Source: Acetobacter musti (lineage in GTDB: Bacteria > Pseudomonadota > Alphaproteobacteria > Acetobacterales > Acetobacteraceae). Taken from it: 64,000 nucleotides of DNA. Below, piece by piece: positions 35,460-44,890 of the stretch. Position 1 is the stretch's first letter, and each line of letters opens with the position of its first letter. A model generated the notes under the pieces. That model was not told the DNA's origin, made no database searches, and was given only the letters and a program-made list of their open reading frames with translations. The DNA lies in NCBI RefSeq assembly GCF_011516835.1, contig NZ_WOTB01000007.1:101770-165769 (forward strand), written 5' to 3'. The position numbers and the translations under genes are program-made.

Positions 35460-36944
35460 ATGATGTATATTGGGATCGATCTCGGGACTTCCGGTGTGAA
35501 GGCTGTGCTGGTGGACGGAGCGCAGGAAGTTCTGGCGACGCGGACCGAAAAACTGGAGGTCAGCCGGCCGCATCCGGGGTGGAGCGAGCAGAACCCGGAA
35601 GACTGGTGGCAGGCGGTGCTGCGGTGTTTCGCGGCGTTGCGGGAGGCGCAGCCGGCGGCGTTTGCGGCGGTGCGGGGGATCGGGCTGTCGGGACAGCAGC
35701 ATGGTGCGGTGCTGCTGGGTGAGGGCGGGCGTATGCTGCGGCCGTGCATTCTGTGGAACGATCTGCGGTCGGGCGCGGAATGTGCGGAGATCGAGCGGCG
35801 GTTTCCGCGCAGCCGGGAGGTGTGTGCGAATATTGCGATGCCGGGGTTCACGGCGCCGAAGCTGCTCTGGGTGGCGCGGCATGAGCCGGAGGTGTTCGCG
35901 GCGGTCAGGCATGTGCTGCTGCCGAAGGCGTGGGTCCGGTTCCGGCTGACGGCCGAGATGATCGAGGACATGTCCGATGCCTCGGGCACGCTGTGGCTGA
36001 ATGTGGGTGGGCGGCGCTGGTCGGATGAGGCGCTGGCGGCGAGCGATCTGACGGAGGCGGCGATGCCGTCTTTATGTGAGGGAACGGACCCGGCGGGACG
36101 GGTGACGCGGGCGCTGGCGACGGAATGGGGCTGGGAAGTGCCGCCGGTTCTGGCGGGGAGCGCGGGTGACAATGCAGCGGGGGCTGTGGGGATCGGGGCG
36201 ATTGCGCCGGGGTCCGCGTTTCTGTCGCTGGGCACATCCGGAGTGCTGTGGGTGACGACGGACCGGCTGCGGCTGGGGACGCGCTCGGCGATTCATGCGT
36301 TCTGTCATGCGATTCCGGCTACATGGCATCAGATGGGGGTGACGCTGTCGGCAGCGGCGTCTCTGGCCTGGTGGGCGCGGGTGACCGGCATGGAGGAGGC
36401 GGCGCTGCTGGAGGAACTGCCGGAGCGGATGGAGCGTCCGTCGGAGGCGATTTTTCTGCCGTATCTGTCGGGGGAGCGGACGCCGCATAACGATCCGGAA
36501 ATCCGGGGCGGGTTTCTGGGACTGTCGCAGGATACCTCACGGGCAGCGCTGACGCAGGCGGTGCTTGAGGGCGTGGCGTTTTCGTTCCGGGATGCGCTCG
36601 ACGGGCTGCGGGAGTCCGGGTCCGTTCTGACGGAGGCGGATGTGATTGGCGGCGGGTCGCGGAGCGCGCGCTGGGTGCGGATTCTGGCGTCGGTGCTGGA
36701 TCTGCCGCTGCACCGGCTGAAGCATGGAGAACGGGGCGGGGCGTTCGGGGCGGCGCGTCTGGCACGGATGGCGGTGACGGGAGAGGCACCGGCCGATGTG
36801 TGCGGGGCGCCGGAGCGGGCGGAGACGGTTCTGCCGGACCCGGCGCTGCGGGATGCGTATGCGGCGGTGCTGCCCCGGTACCGGGCGCTGTATCCGGCGG
36901 TGCGCGGACTGGTGGCGGAGGTGGATACGGGGGCGGAGCCCTGA
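35460..36944 (+). CDS. xylB: Xylulokinase
   Basis: A 494-residue FGGY-family sugar kinase that phosphorylates D-xylulose to xylulose 5-phosphate for the pentose phosphate pathway. The phosphate-1 motif MYIGIDLGTSGVKAVLVDG opens the protein. GLSGQQHGAVLL, CILWNDLRS, NIAMPGFTAPKLLW and the ATP-domain motif GSAFLSLGTSGVLW are typical of XylB, as is GGSRSARWVRILASVLDLPL near the end. Start at ATG 35460 (or 35463) follows acagg; a longer in-frame reading from 35415 is rejected because conserved sequence begins at MYIG. In an acetic acid bacterium it would work downstream of polyol oxidation. Confidence 0.9.
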   Translation: MMYIGIDLGTSGVKAVLVDGAQEVLATRTEKLEVSRPHPGWSEQNPEDWWQAVLRCFAALREAQPAAFAAVRGIGLSGQQHGAVLLGEGGRMLRPCILWNDLRSGAECAEIERRFPRSREVCANIAMPGFTAPKLLWVARHEPEVFAAVRHVLLPKAWVRFRLTAEMIEDMSDASGTLWLNVGGRRWSDEALAASDLTEAAMPSLCEGTDPAGRVTRALATEWGWEVPPVLAGSAGDNAAGAVGIGAIAPGSAFLSLGTSGVLWVTTDRLRLGTRSAIHAFCHAIPATWHQMGVTLSAAASLAWWARVTGMEEAALLEELPERMERPSEAIFLPYLSGERTPHNDPEIRGGFLGLSQDTSRAALTQAVLEGVAFSFRDALDGLRESGSVLTEADVIGGGSRSARWVRILASVLDLPLHRLKHGERGGAFGAARLARMAVTGEAPADVCGAPERAETVLPDPALRDAYAAVLPRYRALYPAVRGLVAEVDTGAEP

Positions 36945-37513
36945 GTTGGAGGCCGGGTGGTTTTGGCTTTCTGTAAAATGGCGTTGCGAAGCTCAGTAAT
37001 TTTTGTCGCGATTTCCAAGGAAGAATCTCTGCGAAGATGCTCTTTCCCGGAGGCCCGATATTCTCAGGTAATAAATCCGTATTTTCCTGTTTTGCGAGAG
37101 CTGTTCAGGCTGTTTGTCAGACCTGTCACAGACAGCTTTGATGTGATTGCCGGTGGGGGGCGATGAGAAACGCTGCGTAATAGTCGGGATGGTATTCGGG
37201 TCTAAGGTCGGTTGCCGGTGCCGCTGTTCAGTAAACCGGCCTGCCAGAAGGTGTCGACAGCCTGCCGGTCAGGTGCTTTGAAAAACACCAGTGACAGCGC
37301 CGATCTTCTTCCGGAAGAGGACCGGTGCGAATGGAGAGATAGCTGCGGTCCGGGTGAGTGGCATCGCAGCGGTCGCCGTACCCGATCCGATGATCGGCAT
37401 GATCGGAGCCGGCTTTTGGGATGCCCGGGGCATGAAAGATGGCGTCGTAAAAGCATTCGGCGGCAAGTCGGGGACAATGATGAAGACGTGCTCGGGCAGA
37501 AGCCTCGCGAAGG
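36945..37513. other. Gene-poor region between xylB and the SbcC-like gene
   Basis: About 570 bases. No open frame on either strand has coding features that I can defend. Sequences at 37210-37540 are open in several frames and could be decayed coding sequence, but no family is visible. Confidence 0.4.
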
Positions 37514-40165
37514 TCAGTGCGTTGTTTCGGAATGCGCGATGCTGAGGCTGACGTGATTTCCGGTGACGTGGCGGAAGGCGCGGTCGCGACAGGTGAGGAG
37601 GATGACCTGCATGCGTTTCGCGGCGTCGCTGATGATGTCGGTGAGGAGTTCGAGGCGGCCGTCATCGGAATAGACGAGGGGATCGTCGAGGATGAGGGAG
37701 ACGGGGAGGCCCTGTTCGCGGAGCATATCGGCGAAGGCGATGCGGGTGAGGATGGCGAGCTGTTCCTGGGTGCCGCGTGAGAGGGTGGCGCAGTCTTCGG
37801 TCATGTCGCCGCGGACGATGGTCTCCAGGGCGAGGTCTTCGCTGAAGCTGAGATCCGAGCCGGGCATGAGGCGGTTGATGGTGCGTTTCATGCGTTCTGC
37901 GACGGGACCGGTGAAGCGGGCGGAGGTTTCTCTGCGGGACTCTTCAAGGGTGTTGCGCAGAAGTCTGATGGTTTCGGCGTCCTCGGTGACGCGATGGAGG
38001 GTGGCTTCGCTGGCTTCGGCGGCTTCGCGGGCGGCGGCTTCCCGCTCGGCGAGGCCTTTGCCGCCTTCGCTTTCGATGGTGCCTTCGAGTTTCGCGATTT
38101 CGGTTTCCAGCCGGCGGCAGGTTTCCTGGGCAGTGCGGGCACGGGCGTCGATGGTGGCGATTTTGCGCAGGATGGTGTCCTGATCGTGGACGGTGGCGTT
38201 GCGGGTGGCCTCTTCGAGGGCTGTGGCGGCTTCAGCGGCGCGTTTCCCGGCCTGGGCGAGGGCTTCGGTCAGGGTGGGGAAGTCCGGGTGTTTTTCGAGT
38301 TCGCTGATCTGTGCTGTGGCGTTTGACAGGTCGCTTTGGGCGCCGGCCTCGGCAGCGGCGAGCGGGGCGTCTTCGGTTTCCAGACGGCGCAGGGCCTCCA
38401 TGGCGCTCTGATGAGCGCCGTCGGCCTGGCTGAAGGCGGAGTCCGCCTGTTCGACGGCCTTGCTGAGGGCGGGAAGGTCCGGGGTTTCCGTGGGAGGCAC
38501 GGTATTTTCGGCCGGGAGACCGGCGATGAAGGCTTTCAGGGCCTGCGGGCCGGATTTCAGGTTGAGGATGTCATCGGCGGGGGTGGCGGCGTCGATACGG
38601 GCTGCGAGAGTGCGGCATTCGGCGGCGGCTTCGTGGGCTCTGTCGTTGCGGAGGCGGGCTTCGGTGAGGGTGCTGACGCCGAAATCTTCCAGCGCCTGGT
38701 CGCGTTTGCGGCGGGCTTCGGAAAGATCCTGTTCTGCACTGGCGGCGCTGGCGGGGGGGCGCAGACGGAGTTCGGTGTCGCCGACACGAATGGTGATATC
38801 GCGGGTGAGGCTGTACTCGCCGGGTGTGGCGGGCTGGCCGTCGAAGGTGACGGCGCTGGTGTCGCCGGACAGGGTGAGGAGGGTGGCGCCGACGGTGACG
38901 CGAATCTCGGCCTCTGTGACTTTTTTATCGTGTTTTATGAGTGTGGCGAGGGCATCGGGCGGGATCAGGGTTCTGCTGAGGGCGGTTGCCTGCTGAAGCT
39001 GCTGTTCCAGTTTTGCGAGGTCGGTGAAGCGGGTTTTCGCGGCGGCGATGGCTTTATGACGGCGCAGGGCGTCGTGCCGGTTCTTGCCTTCGGTGAGGGC
39101 GGCGCGGGCCTGGCGCTGCGCGAGGCGGGCCTGTTCGAGCGTTTCCGCTGTACGGACGGATTTTTCGCGGGCGGCGATGACGTCCGCGGCGACGGTGCGG
39201 CGTCTGTCGCGGGCTTTTGTCAGCACGGCTTCGGCGGCTTCACGGGCGGTGAAGGCGGTCTGGTGGCGGGTCCTGAGGTCGGTAAGGGCTTTTTCGGTGC
39301 CGGTGGCGGCTTCTTTCTCGGCGCGGCGGGTGGCGAGGATCTGGGCGGCGGCGCGGGCGGTTTCGAGGTCTTTTTCGAGGGTTTTGCGGGCCTGGATGTC
39401 GGTTTCGTCGGCGATGTCGCGGCGGGCCAGTTTCAGGCGGGTGCGGGCCTGTTCGAGGTCGAAGAAGCTGTCTTCCAGGGCCTGGAGGCGGGCTTTTGCT
39501 TCTGCGGCTGTGGTCTGAGCGTCTTCGGCGGCTTTACGGGCTTCGGTGAGTCTGCCCTTTTCCTTGCCGGTGGCGGTCCAGAACTGGCCGTACTGGTCTT
39601 CGATGCGGTCGTGGACCCGTTTCCAGGCCGGGCCGCCGAGGACGGCGCCGACTTCGGCTTCTAGGATGGAACTGACAGTTTCACGTATGACTAGGTCAGG
39701 AGCAGAAACAGATAACGCTTCTGTCTGGCCTATCCATAACAGCCCCAGTATGCCGTAAGAATTTGTATCTCCTGATTTTTTTCCGGCATCCTTTGTTGAT
39801 CCCAGTAATTCATGCAGGCGCTCTTCGGCCCCAGTTCCCTGAGCCCGACTGTGTGGATTTGTGACCTCGATAGACGGGTTTTTCAGAAAACGTTTCGTTA
39901 TACTCCAGGGGGCATTATCTATGGTAAAATCAACATTGATTTTTGGAGCGACTTTGTCACCGTGAGGCGCGTAGCTCTTCGTAGTCTTGGTATTCGCATT
40001 GTAATGAATGAAGAAGGCTGCGCGCAGAGCTTCGAGAAGGGTGGATTTCCCAGCCTCGTTGGGTTCGATGAGGATGTTGAGACCGTCGGTGAGGCCGTCG
40101 ATGGTGACGGGGTCGCGGAATTTGCGAAAGTTTTCGACGGTGATGCGGCAGATGCGGAGGGTCAT
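37514..40165 (-). CDS. SbcC/Rad50-like ATPase
   Basis: An 883-residue SMC-like ATPase. Walker A is LIEPNEAGKSTLLEAL near residue 37. Long Ala/Glu/Arg-rich coiled coils fill the middle, and the C-terminal head has the signature CATLSRGTQEQLAILTRIA and Walker B VSLILDDPLVYSDD with a following DNA-end-type segment. With the overlapping downstream partner in this operon (ATGA overlap) it should form a nuclease complex that trims DNA ends and hairpins. It is shorter than true SbcC (about 1000-1100), and no CxxC zinc hook was seen, so it is an SbcC-like subfamily. The DNA coding for roughly residues 50-165 is less G+C-rich than the rest. Confidence 0.75.
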   Translation of the reverse strand: MTLRICRITVENFRKFRDPVTIDGLTDGLNILIEPNEAGKSTLLEALRAAFFIHYNANTKTTKSYAPHGDKVAPKINVDFTIDNAPWSITKRFLKNPSIEVTNPHSRAQGTGAEERLHELLGSTKDAGKKSGDTNSYGILGLLWIGQTEALSVSAPDLVIRETVSSILEAEVGAVLGGPAWKRVHDRIEDQYGQFWTATGKEKGRLTEARKAAEDAQTTAAEAKARLQALEDSFFDLEQARTRLKLARRDIADETDIQARKTLEKDLETARAAAQILATRRAEKEAATGTEKALTDLRTRHQTAFTAREAAEAVLTKARDRRRTVAADVIAAREKSVRTAETLEQARLAQRQARAALTEGKNRHDALRRHKAIAAAKTRFTDLAKLEQQLQQATALSRTLIPPDALATLIKHDKKVTEAEIRVTVGATLLTLSGDTSAVTFDGQPATPGEYSLTRDITIRVGDTELRLRPPASAASAEQDLSEARRKRDQALEDFGVSTLTEARLRNDRAHEAAAECRTLAARIDAATPADDILNLKSGPQALKAFIAGLPAENTVPPTETPDLPALSKAVEQADSAFSQADGAHQSAMEALRRLETEDAPLAAAEAGAQSDLSNATAQISELEKHPDFPTLTEALAQAGKRAAEAATALEEATRNATVHDQDTILRKIATIDARARTAQETCRRLETEIAKLEGTIESEGGKGLAEREAAAREAAEASEATLHRVTEDAETIRLLRNTLEESRRETSARFTGPVAERMKRTINRLMPGSDLSFSEDLALETIVRGDMTEDCATLSRGTQEQLAILTRIAFADMLREQGLPVSLILDDPLVYSDDGRLELLTDIISDAAKRMQVILLTCRDRAFRHVTGNHVSLSIAHSETTH

Positions 40166-41307
40166 GCCTGGTCCTCGCGGTTGTATTCGACGAGCAGACG
40201 TTCCAGGGCGCGGCGGGCGATACGGGCTTCGGGTCTGTCGGACTGACTGAGGGCGTTCAGTTTATGTGCGGCGATGCCGAGGGTGCCTTCGACGTCCAGG
40301 GAGGCGAGGTCGTTTTCGGTGGGGCGGCCGACAAGATCGTCGGCGCGGAGATCAAGAAAACGCAGGCGATGAACGAGGTCGCTTTCGATCTGGGTGAGGA
40401 TGGCGACGCGGTCGCTGAGATCGGTGATGCCGGCGAGGGTGAGCTGAAGCAGGGTGTCGGGGGCGTTGATTTCGGCGAGCAGGGCGGCGCAGTCCGCGCT
40501 GAAGGCGGCGGCGTCGCTGACGGTCCAGTCGCGGATCAGCCAGTGGAAGCGGCCGGTGCGGAAAGAGGTGATGTCGGGTTCCGCGCCGGGGGTAACGTCG
40601 ACGAGGAGGGCGTGGCCGGAATCGTTGTTCTGGAAGCGGTCGGTTTCCGGCGTTCCGGCATACCAGGTGCGGGCATCGATTCTGAGGACGCCGTGCCAGT
40701 CGCCGAGGGCGAGGTAGTCGAGGTTTGCGCGGCGGGCGCGGTCGGGCGGAATCTGGTTGTTTGTCTCGCCGTGGCTGCTGAAATTGCGGATGGAGCCGTG
40801 GGCGAGGCCGATGCGGAGGCGGGCGCCAGGGGTTTCCGTGGTGTCGAAGGCTTCGGTGGGGTCATCGAGATTGTGGCGGTGGGTGAGAGGTGCGGGAAGG
40901 AGCCAGACGCCGTCTTCGAGTTCGTGGGGTTCGGCGGTGGCGAGAATAGTGATTTTGCTGTCTGTCCCGGTGGCTGTTCCGGTTTTGGCGCGGACGCGGT
41001 CCCACAGGCCGCCGTTGCGGGCGAAGTCGTGGTTTCCGGGCAGGAGCCACCAGCGGCAGGGGTGGCGTTCCATGCGGGTGACGGCCTGGACGATGGTGCG
41101 GTCTTCCGGGCCTTCGGTGTCGAAGATGTCGCCGGCGACGAGGACGTGGCGGGCGCCGTGTTCGGTGGCGGCGCGGCCGATGGTGTCGATCGCCTCGAAA
41201 CGGGCGTCGGTGAGGGCGGCGCGGAGGTCTGGCGTGAAGCGGCCGTAGGGCTTGCCGAGCTGCCAGTCGGCGGTGTGGATGAGCTTCATGACCCCGGAGT
41301 CTGTCAT
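40162..41307 (-). CDS. SbcD/Mre11-like metallophosphoesterase
   Basis: A protein of up to 381 residues with calcineurin-like nuclease motifs in order: MKLIHTADWQLG (DxH variant HTADWQ), VLVAGDIFDTEGPED, WWLLPGNHDFARNG, IGLAHGS and YLALGDWHG. These match Mre11/SbcD metal ligands. It lies upstream of, and overlaps by 4 bases, the SbcC-like ATPase gene, so the two are co-translated. The start may be ATG 41289 (MKLIHT), because family homology begins there; the upstream ATG 41307 adds six residues. A C-terminal helical extension would carry the partner contact. Confidence 0.8.
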   Translation of the reverse strand: MTDSGVMKLIHTADWQLGKPYGRFTPDLRAALTDARFEAIDTIGRAATEHGARHVLVAGDIFDTEGPEDRTIVQAVTRMERHPCRWWLLPGNHDFARNGGLWDRVRAKTGTATGTDSKITILATAEPHELEDGVWLLPAPLTHRHNLDDPTEAFDTTETPGARLRIGLAHGSIRNFSSHGETNNQIPPDRARRANLDYLALGDWHGVLRIDARTWYAGTPETDRFQNNDSGHALLVDVTPGAEPDITSFRTGRFHWLIRDWTVSDAAAFSADCAALLAEINAPDTLLQLTLAGITDLSDRVAILTQIESDLVHRLRFLDLRADDLVGRPTENDLASLDVEGTLGIAAHKLNALSQSDRPEARIARRALERLLVEYNREDQA

Positions 41308-41428
41308 GAAGCGGGGTGGCGGGCAATGTCGGGGTCGGATGGTGCCGGTGAGTTGTCCGGCGGGTTATGCTGCGGGTCGTGGTTGCCGGGCGTCCGGGGT
41401 GGTTCCGGAGCCGCAGGATGAGGTAGCG

Positions 41429-43165
41429 CTACAGGGTGAGGATGAGGCTTTCCCATGGGCGGAGATGCAGCGTTGTATCCCTGGGCAGAGCTGTGTCGGA
41501 GATATTGCTGATGACCAGGGATGCCGGTGTGCGGGGAAGGAAAAACTGCGCCGGTCTGTCGGAGAAGTTCAGGACGATGAGGTCTGTTCCGGTCCGGTCG
41601 GTGCGTTCATAGGCGTAAAGGGTTTCGCTTTCCGGGGAGACGTCCTTGTAGCGTCCGTGGATGACGCGGGGGTGTGTTTTGCGGATGCGGATCATGCGGG
41701 CGCAGTAGGAAAGGACTGACTTTTTGTCCTGTTTTTCACTGGCGGCGTTGATGGTTTTGTAATTCGGGTTGACCGCGAGCCATGGGGTGGCGCTGGCGGT
41801 GGTGAAGCCGGCATGTGGGGAGGTGTCCCACTGCATGGGGGTTCTGGCGTTGTCGCGGCTGTTCTGCGCGAGGTCGGCGAGATAGGCCCGGGCGGTGATT
41901 TTGCCGCTTTCGACCTGTTCGTGCCAGCCGTTCCGGGCGGAGATGTCGTTGTAATCGTCTATGGACCGGAAAGGATAATTCTCCATTCCGATTTCCTGTC
42001 CCTGATAGATATAGGGTGTTCCGCGCAGGGAGAGGAGCATGGTGAGGAGAAGTTTCGCGGAGCGCTGGCGGTATTCCGGGCGGCGGGAGCCGTAGCGGGA
42101 GACAGCGCGTGGGAAGTCATGATCTTCCAGCCAGACGAGGGGCCAGACATTCGGGGTGTCATCGAAGGCGTTGCTGGCGTTGAAGGCGCGGAGGCGGGCG
42201 GCCGCCGGCATGGTTTTATGTTTGTTTCCCAGGACCAGATCGAAACGGAAAGCAGAGGTGAGTTCGTGGCGGCTGGCGGCGGTCATGGCGGTGATCTGCC
42301 GCCGGTCGACGCCGTAGGCTTCGCCGACGGAATAGAGGCTGGTTCCGGCGAAAACTTCCCGGTTCATGTCACGCAGCAGGAAATGCATGCGCTCGCCGTG
42401 ATCGGCGAAGTTATGGTATCCGTTCGCAAGGCGCGCGGGCAGATCGCTGAGGATGGCGGGTTTGGCGATGCTGGTGATGGCGTCGAAACGGAAGCCGCTG
42501 ACGCCTTTTGCGGCCCAGAATCTGAGGATATCGTAGAGTTCTTTCCTGAGGTCCGGATTTTCCCAGTTTACGTCAGGCTGTTTCACGGCGAAGGTGTGGA
42601 GGTAATACTGGCCTGTCGCGGGGTCCAGGGTCCAGGCGGGGCCGCCGAAGACGGCGTTCCAGTTGGTGGGCGGGCCGCCGTTTTTACCGTCATGCCAGTG
42701 ATAGAAATCACGCCAGGGGTTATCGCGCGAGGCGCGGCTTCTGACGAACCAGGGGTGTTCGTCGCTGGTATGGTTGAAGACCATATCGAGGATGACGCGG
42801 ATGCCGCGCTGTGTGGCTCGGCTGAGGAAGCGGTCGAAATCGTCCATCGTGCCGAAATCGGGCATGATTTTGCGATAATCGCGGACGTCGTAGCCGTTAT
42901 CGGCATTGGGGGAGTCGAAGCAGGCCGCGACCCAGACGGCGTCGATCCCGAGATCGGCGAGGTAATCGACGCGGTTCGCCATGCCGATGAAGTCGCCGAT
43001 GCCGTCGCCGTTTCCGTCCTGAAATGACCGGGGATAGATTTCATAGGCGACGGCGGTTTCCCACCAGGGGGCCGGTTCTGACGCCGGTGTTTTTGCGTGT
43101 GTCTGGTCCGGCAGAAGGATGGCGGCGCCTGAGAGAGTCAGAAAGGAGCGGCGGCTTGTTTTCAT
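41429..43165 (-). CDS. Tat-exported GH13 alpha-glucosidase
   Basis: A 578-residue alpha-amylase-superfamily enzyme. The N-terminus MKTSRRSFLTLSGAAILL is a twin-arginine signal (SRRSFL) with probable cleavage near THA-K, so the enzyme should be folded before export to the periplasm. GH13 motifs: DAVWVAACFDSP, VILDMVFNHTSDEHPWF, GFRFDAITSI (nucleophile Asp), SVGEAYG (acid/base Glu) and WLEDHDFPR (transition-state Asp). The overall order matches oligo-1,6-glucosidase/alpha-glucosidase rather than alpha-amylase. It is monocistronic. Substrate could be isomaltose, sucrose or trehalose-like glucosides. Confidence 0.85.
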   Translation of the reverse strand: MKTSRRSFLTLSGAAILLPDQTHAKTPASEPAPWWETAVAYEIYPRSFQDGNGDGIGDFIGMANRVDYLADLGIDAVWVAACFDSPNADNGYDVRDYRKIMPDFGTMDDFDRFLSRATQRGIRVILDMVFNHTSDEHPWFVRSRASRDNPWRDFYHWHDGKNGGPPTNWNAVFGGPAWTLDPATGQYYLHTFAVKQPDVNWENPDLRKELYDILRFWAAKGVSGFRFDAITSIAKPAILSDLPARLANGYHNFADHGERMHFLLRDMNREVFAGTSLYSVGEAYGVDRRQITAMTAASRHELTSAFRFDLVLGNKHKTMPAAARLRAFNASNAFDDTPNVWPLVWLEDHDFPRAVSRYGSRRPEYRQRSAKLLLTMLLSLRGTPYIYQGQEIGMENYPFRSIDDYNDISARNGWHEQVESGKITARAYLADLAQNSRDNARTPMQWDTSPHAGFTTASATPWLAVNPNYKTINAASEKQDKKSVLSYCARMIRIRKTHPRVIHGRYKDVSPESETLYAYERTDRTGTDLIVLNFSDRPAQFFLPRTPASLVISNISDTALPRDTTLHLRPWESLILTL

Positions 43166-43386
43166 CAGGTACGTTGTTCCGGTCTGTTACGGGCGTGTTC
43201 CGGCCGGGTGATGAGAGCCGGGACAGCGGAGAGGAAAGGGTGTGCGGGCTTTATCTTCCTGAGCGATGACGGTAGCTGAGCGTGCCAGAAGCGTGGGCGG
43301 ACAGGAACCGTAAACCGGCGTTCCGGGGGTATTTTTTTTCTGATTGCGGAACGTTTTTCAGTCGGATTTTGTGCGGAGGAATGACT

Positions 43387-43894
43387 ATGGCGGTGCGTCC
43401 GCTGGTGTATTTTCCGGATCAGCTTCTGCGTCAGGTGGCGGAGCCGGTCGGGGTTTTTGGCGTGGATCTGCGGGCGCTGGCGGATGATCTGATCGATACG
43501 ATACGGGCGGGCGGCGCCGGGCGTCGGCATTACGGGTCCGCATATTGGCGTGATGCGGCGGGTCGTGGTGCTGGCTCTGCCGGAAGACGTTGCGCCGTGT
43601 GTTTATGTGAATCCGGAAATTCTGTGTGTATCAGAAGAAAAGATCCGGCATGAGGAAGGCATTATTTCGATGCCCGGCGTTTCCGAGGTGGTGGAACGGC
43701 CGGCGCGGGTCAGGGTGCGTTATCAGGATCTGGAAGGCGTGGTCCGGACGGAGGAGGCGGAGGGTTTCCGCGCGGTCTGTCATCAGCATGAAGTGGATCA
43801 GCTGGACGGGGTGTTCTGGACGCAGAGACTGTCGGCGCTGCGGCGGAACCGTGTGGTGGCGCGGTATGGAAAGCTGAGACATCGCGCCGGATGA
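43387..43894 (+). pseudogene. Peptide-deformylase-like gene, frameshifted and lacking metal ligands
   Basis: Two frames join into one deformylase-like protein of about 169 residues: AVRPLVYFPDQLLRQVAEPV to AGGAG in the first, then VGITGPHIGVMRRVVVLALP onward in the second. One extra base near 43516-43521 (in gccgggcg) separates them. Motif 1 is GITGPHIG (normally GxGxAAxQ). Motif 2 is EGIISMPG (normally EGCLS), so the metal-binding Cys is Ile. Motif 3 is HQHEVDQLDG (normally HExDH), so the second His is Gln. Only the first His and the catalytic Glu remain. Start at ATG 43387 fits aggaat spacing. It is either a dead paralogue of Def or a conserved non-catalytic family, with a real or sequencing-derived shift. 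Confidence 0.75.
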
Positions 43895-43945
43895 GCGGTG
43901 GTGGTCCGGAAAACTCTGGTATGGGATTGAGATTTCGTTCCAGTG

Positions 43946-44701
43946 TCAGGCGCGCAGGGCTTTCCATGTTTTTTCGCCGACGATACCATCCACGGTCAGA
44001 CCGGCACTTTTCTGAAACAGGGTGACGGCCAGCATGTAGCCTTTGGTGCGGAGAATGGACTGGAGTTCGCCGACAGCGCTGTCCCATGAACCGCGCCGGA
44101 GGACGGGGATGGTTGTTTTCTGATCAATGCTGACGGCGAGAGCGTCGATCGCGGAGAGGGCTTCCCTGGCCCTGCTGAGGAAGGCGCCGCGGCTTTTCAG
44201 ACCTTTTGGCGGATTGCCATTCACGCAGATGCTGACATCGATCAGGTTGTCGTTGTCGGCGGGAGCATTGATTTTGCGTTTTTTCCAGTATTCGCAGGCG
44301 ATTCTGAGTGATGTGACGGGATCGGCGGCCAGTTCCGGCTGATCTTCCAGTGGCAGTTTCAGGGCGTTTCCGATATTCCGGTAATTGCTGCGGCCTGTCA
44401 GCTGGATGAGGCCGCGTCCCTTGTAGCGTTTGCCGTCTCCGGGCTGTGTGTTGCCGAGATTGGTACGGCCTTCATAGGCGGCACCTGAGGCGAATTCTTC
44501 CGTGGTGGTGAATCCGGCGCATTCGTGCGTGACCTGCCCCATGAAATGGGCGATGCGCAGTTTCGTGCTGATATCGTAAGAATCGAGTGTGGCGGCGAAG
44601 ACGGGCGAGATGGCGCTGACGATCGCGGTCTGTGCGGCGGCTCTGGTGCCGGAAAATCGCGGGGCTGTTCTGAGAATGAAATCGCCGTCGACGGGATACA
44701 T
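43946..44701 (-). CDS. Endolysin-type GH19 lytic enzyme with peptidoglycan-binding domain
   Basis: A 251-residue protein. The catalytic part (about 10-180) is GH19/chitinase-like, as in phage endolysins: RIAHFMGQVTHECAGFTTTEE, YKGRGLIQLTGRSNY, SLRIACEYWKKRKIN. Catalytic Glu lies in VTHECAGF and a second Glu is in the following segment. The C-terminal region (LRRGSWDSAVGELQSILRTKGY ... DGIVGEKTWKALRA) is a PG_binding_1 domain. The start at ATG 44701 has a ggaggg site; a longer in-frame start at 44845 is rejected. There is no signal peptide or holin next to it, so it resembles an orphan phage lysis gene 18 kb from the virion cluster. Confidence 0.8.
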   Translation of the reverse strand: MYPVDGDFILRTAPRFSGTRAAAQTAIVSAISPVFAATLDSYDISTKLRIAHFMGQVTHECAGFTTTEEFASGAAYEGRTNLGNTQPGDGKRYKGRGLIQLTGRSNYRNIGNALKLPLEDQPELAADPVTSLRIACEYWKKRKINAPADNDNLIDVSICVNGNPPKGLKSRGAFLSRAREALSAIDALAVSIDQKTTIPVLRRGSWDSAVGELQSILRTKGYMLAVTLFQKSAGLTVDGIVGEKTWKALRA

Positions 44702-44890
44702 GACACCCTCCGGCAGTGCCTTTGATGACACTATTCTTTTCGACGGAAAACGCTGTGTGGAGAGGGAAGTTTCCTGTTCCGGGGAAGGGTGAGACCGGGG
44801 CTGGAGGAGCCGAAAGCGGGCGTCATGCGAAGAGGTGCTGCACATGACGTCCGCTTCATGCCGTTTCTGGTCCGGATCGGGTTGTGGCTG

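Noticed and set aside
38336..41421. Long Gly/Val-rich plus-strand frames (442 and 385 codons) opposite the SbcC/SbcD-like genes
   Set aside because: Antisense shadows caused by high G+C; both minus-strand genes have complete motif sets.
41813..43027. 404-codon plus-strand frame opposite the GH13 gene
   Set aside because: Gly/Val/Glu-rich shadow without domains; GH13 catalytic motifs are on the minus strand.
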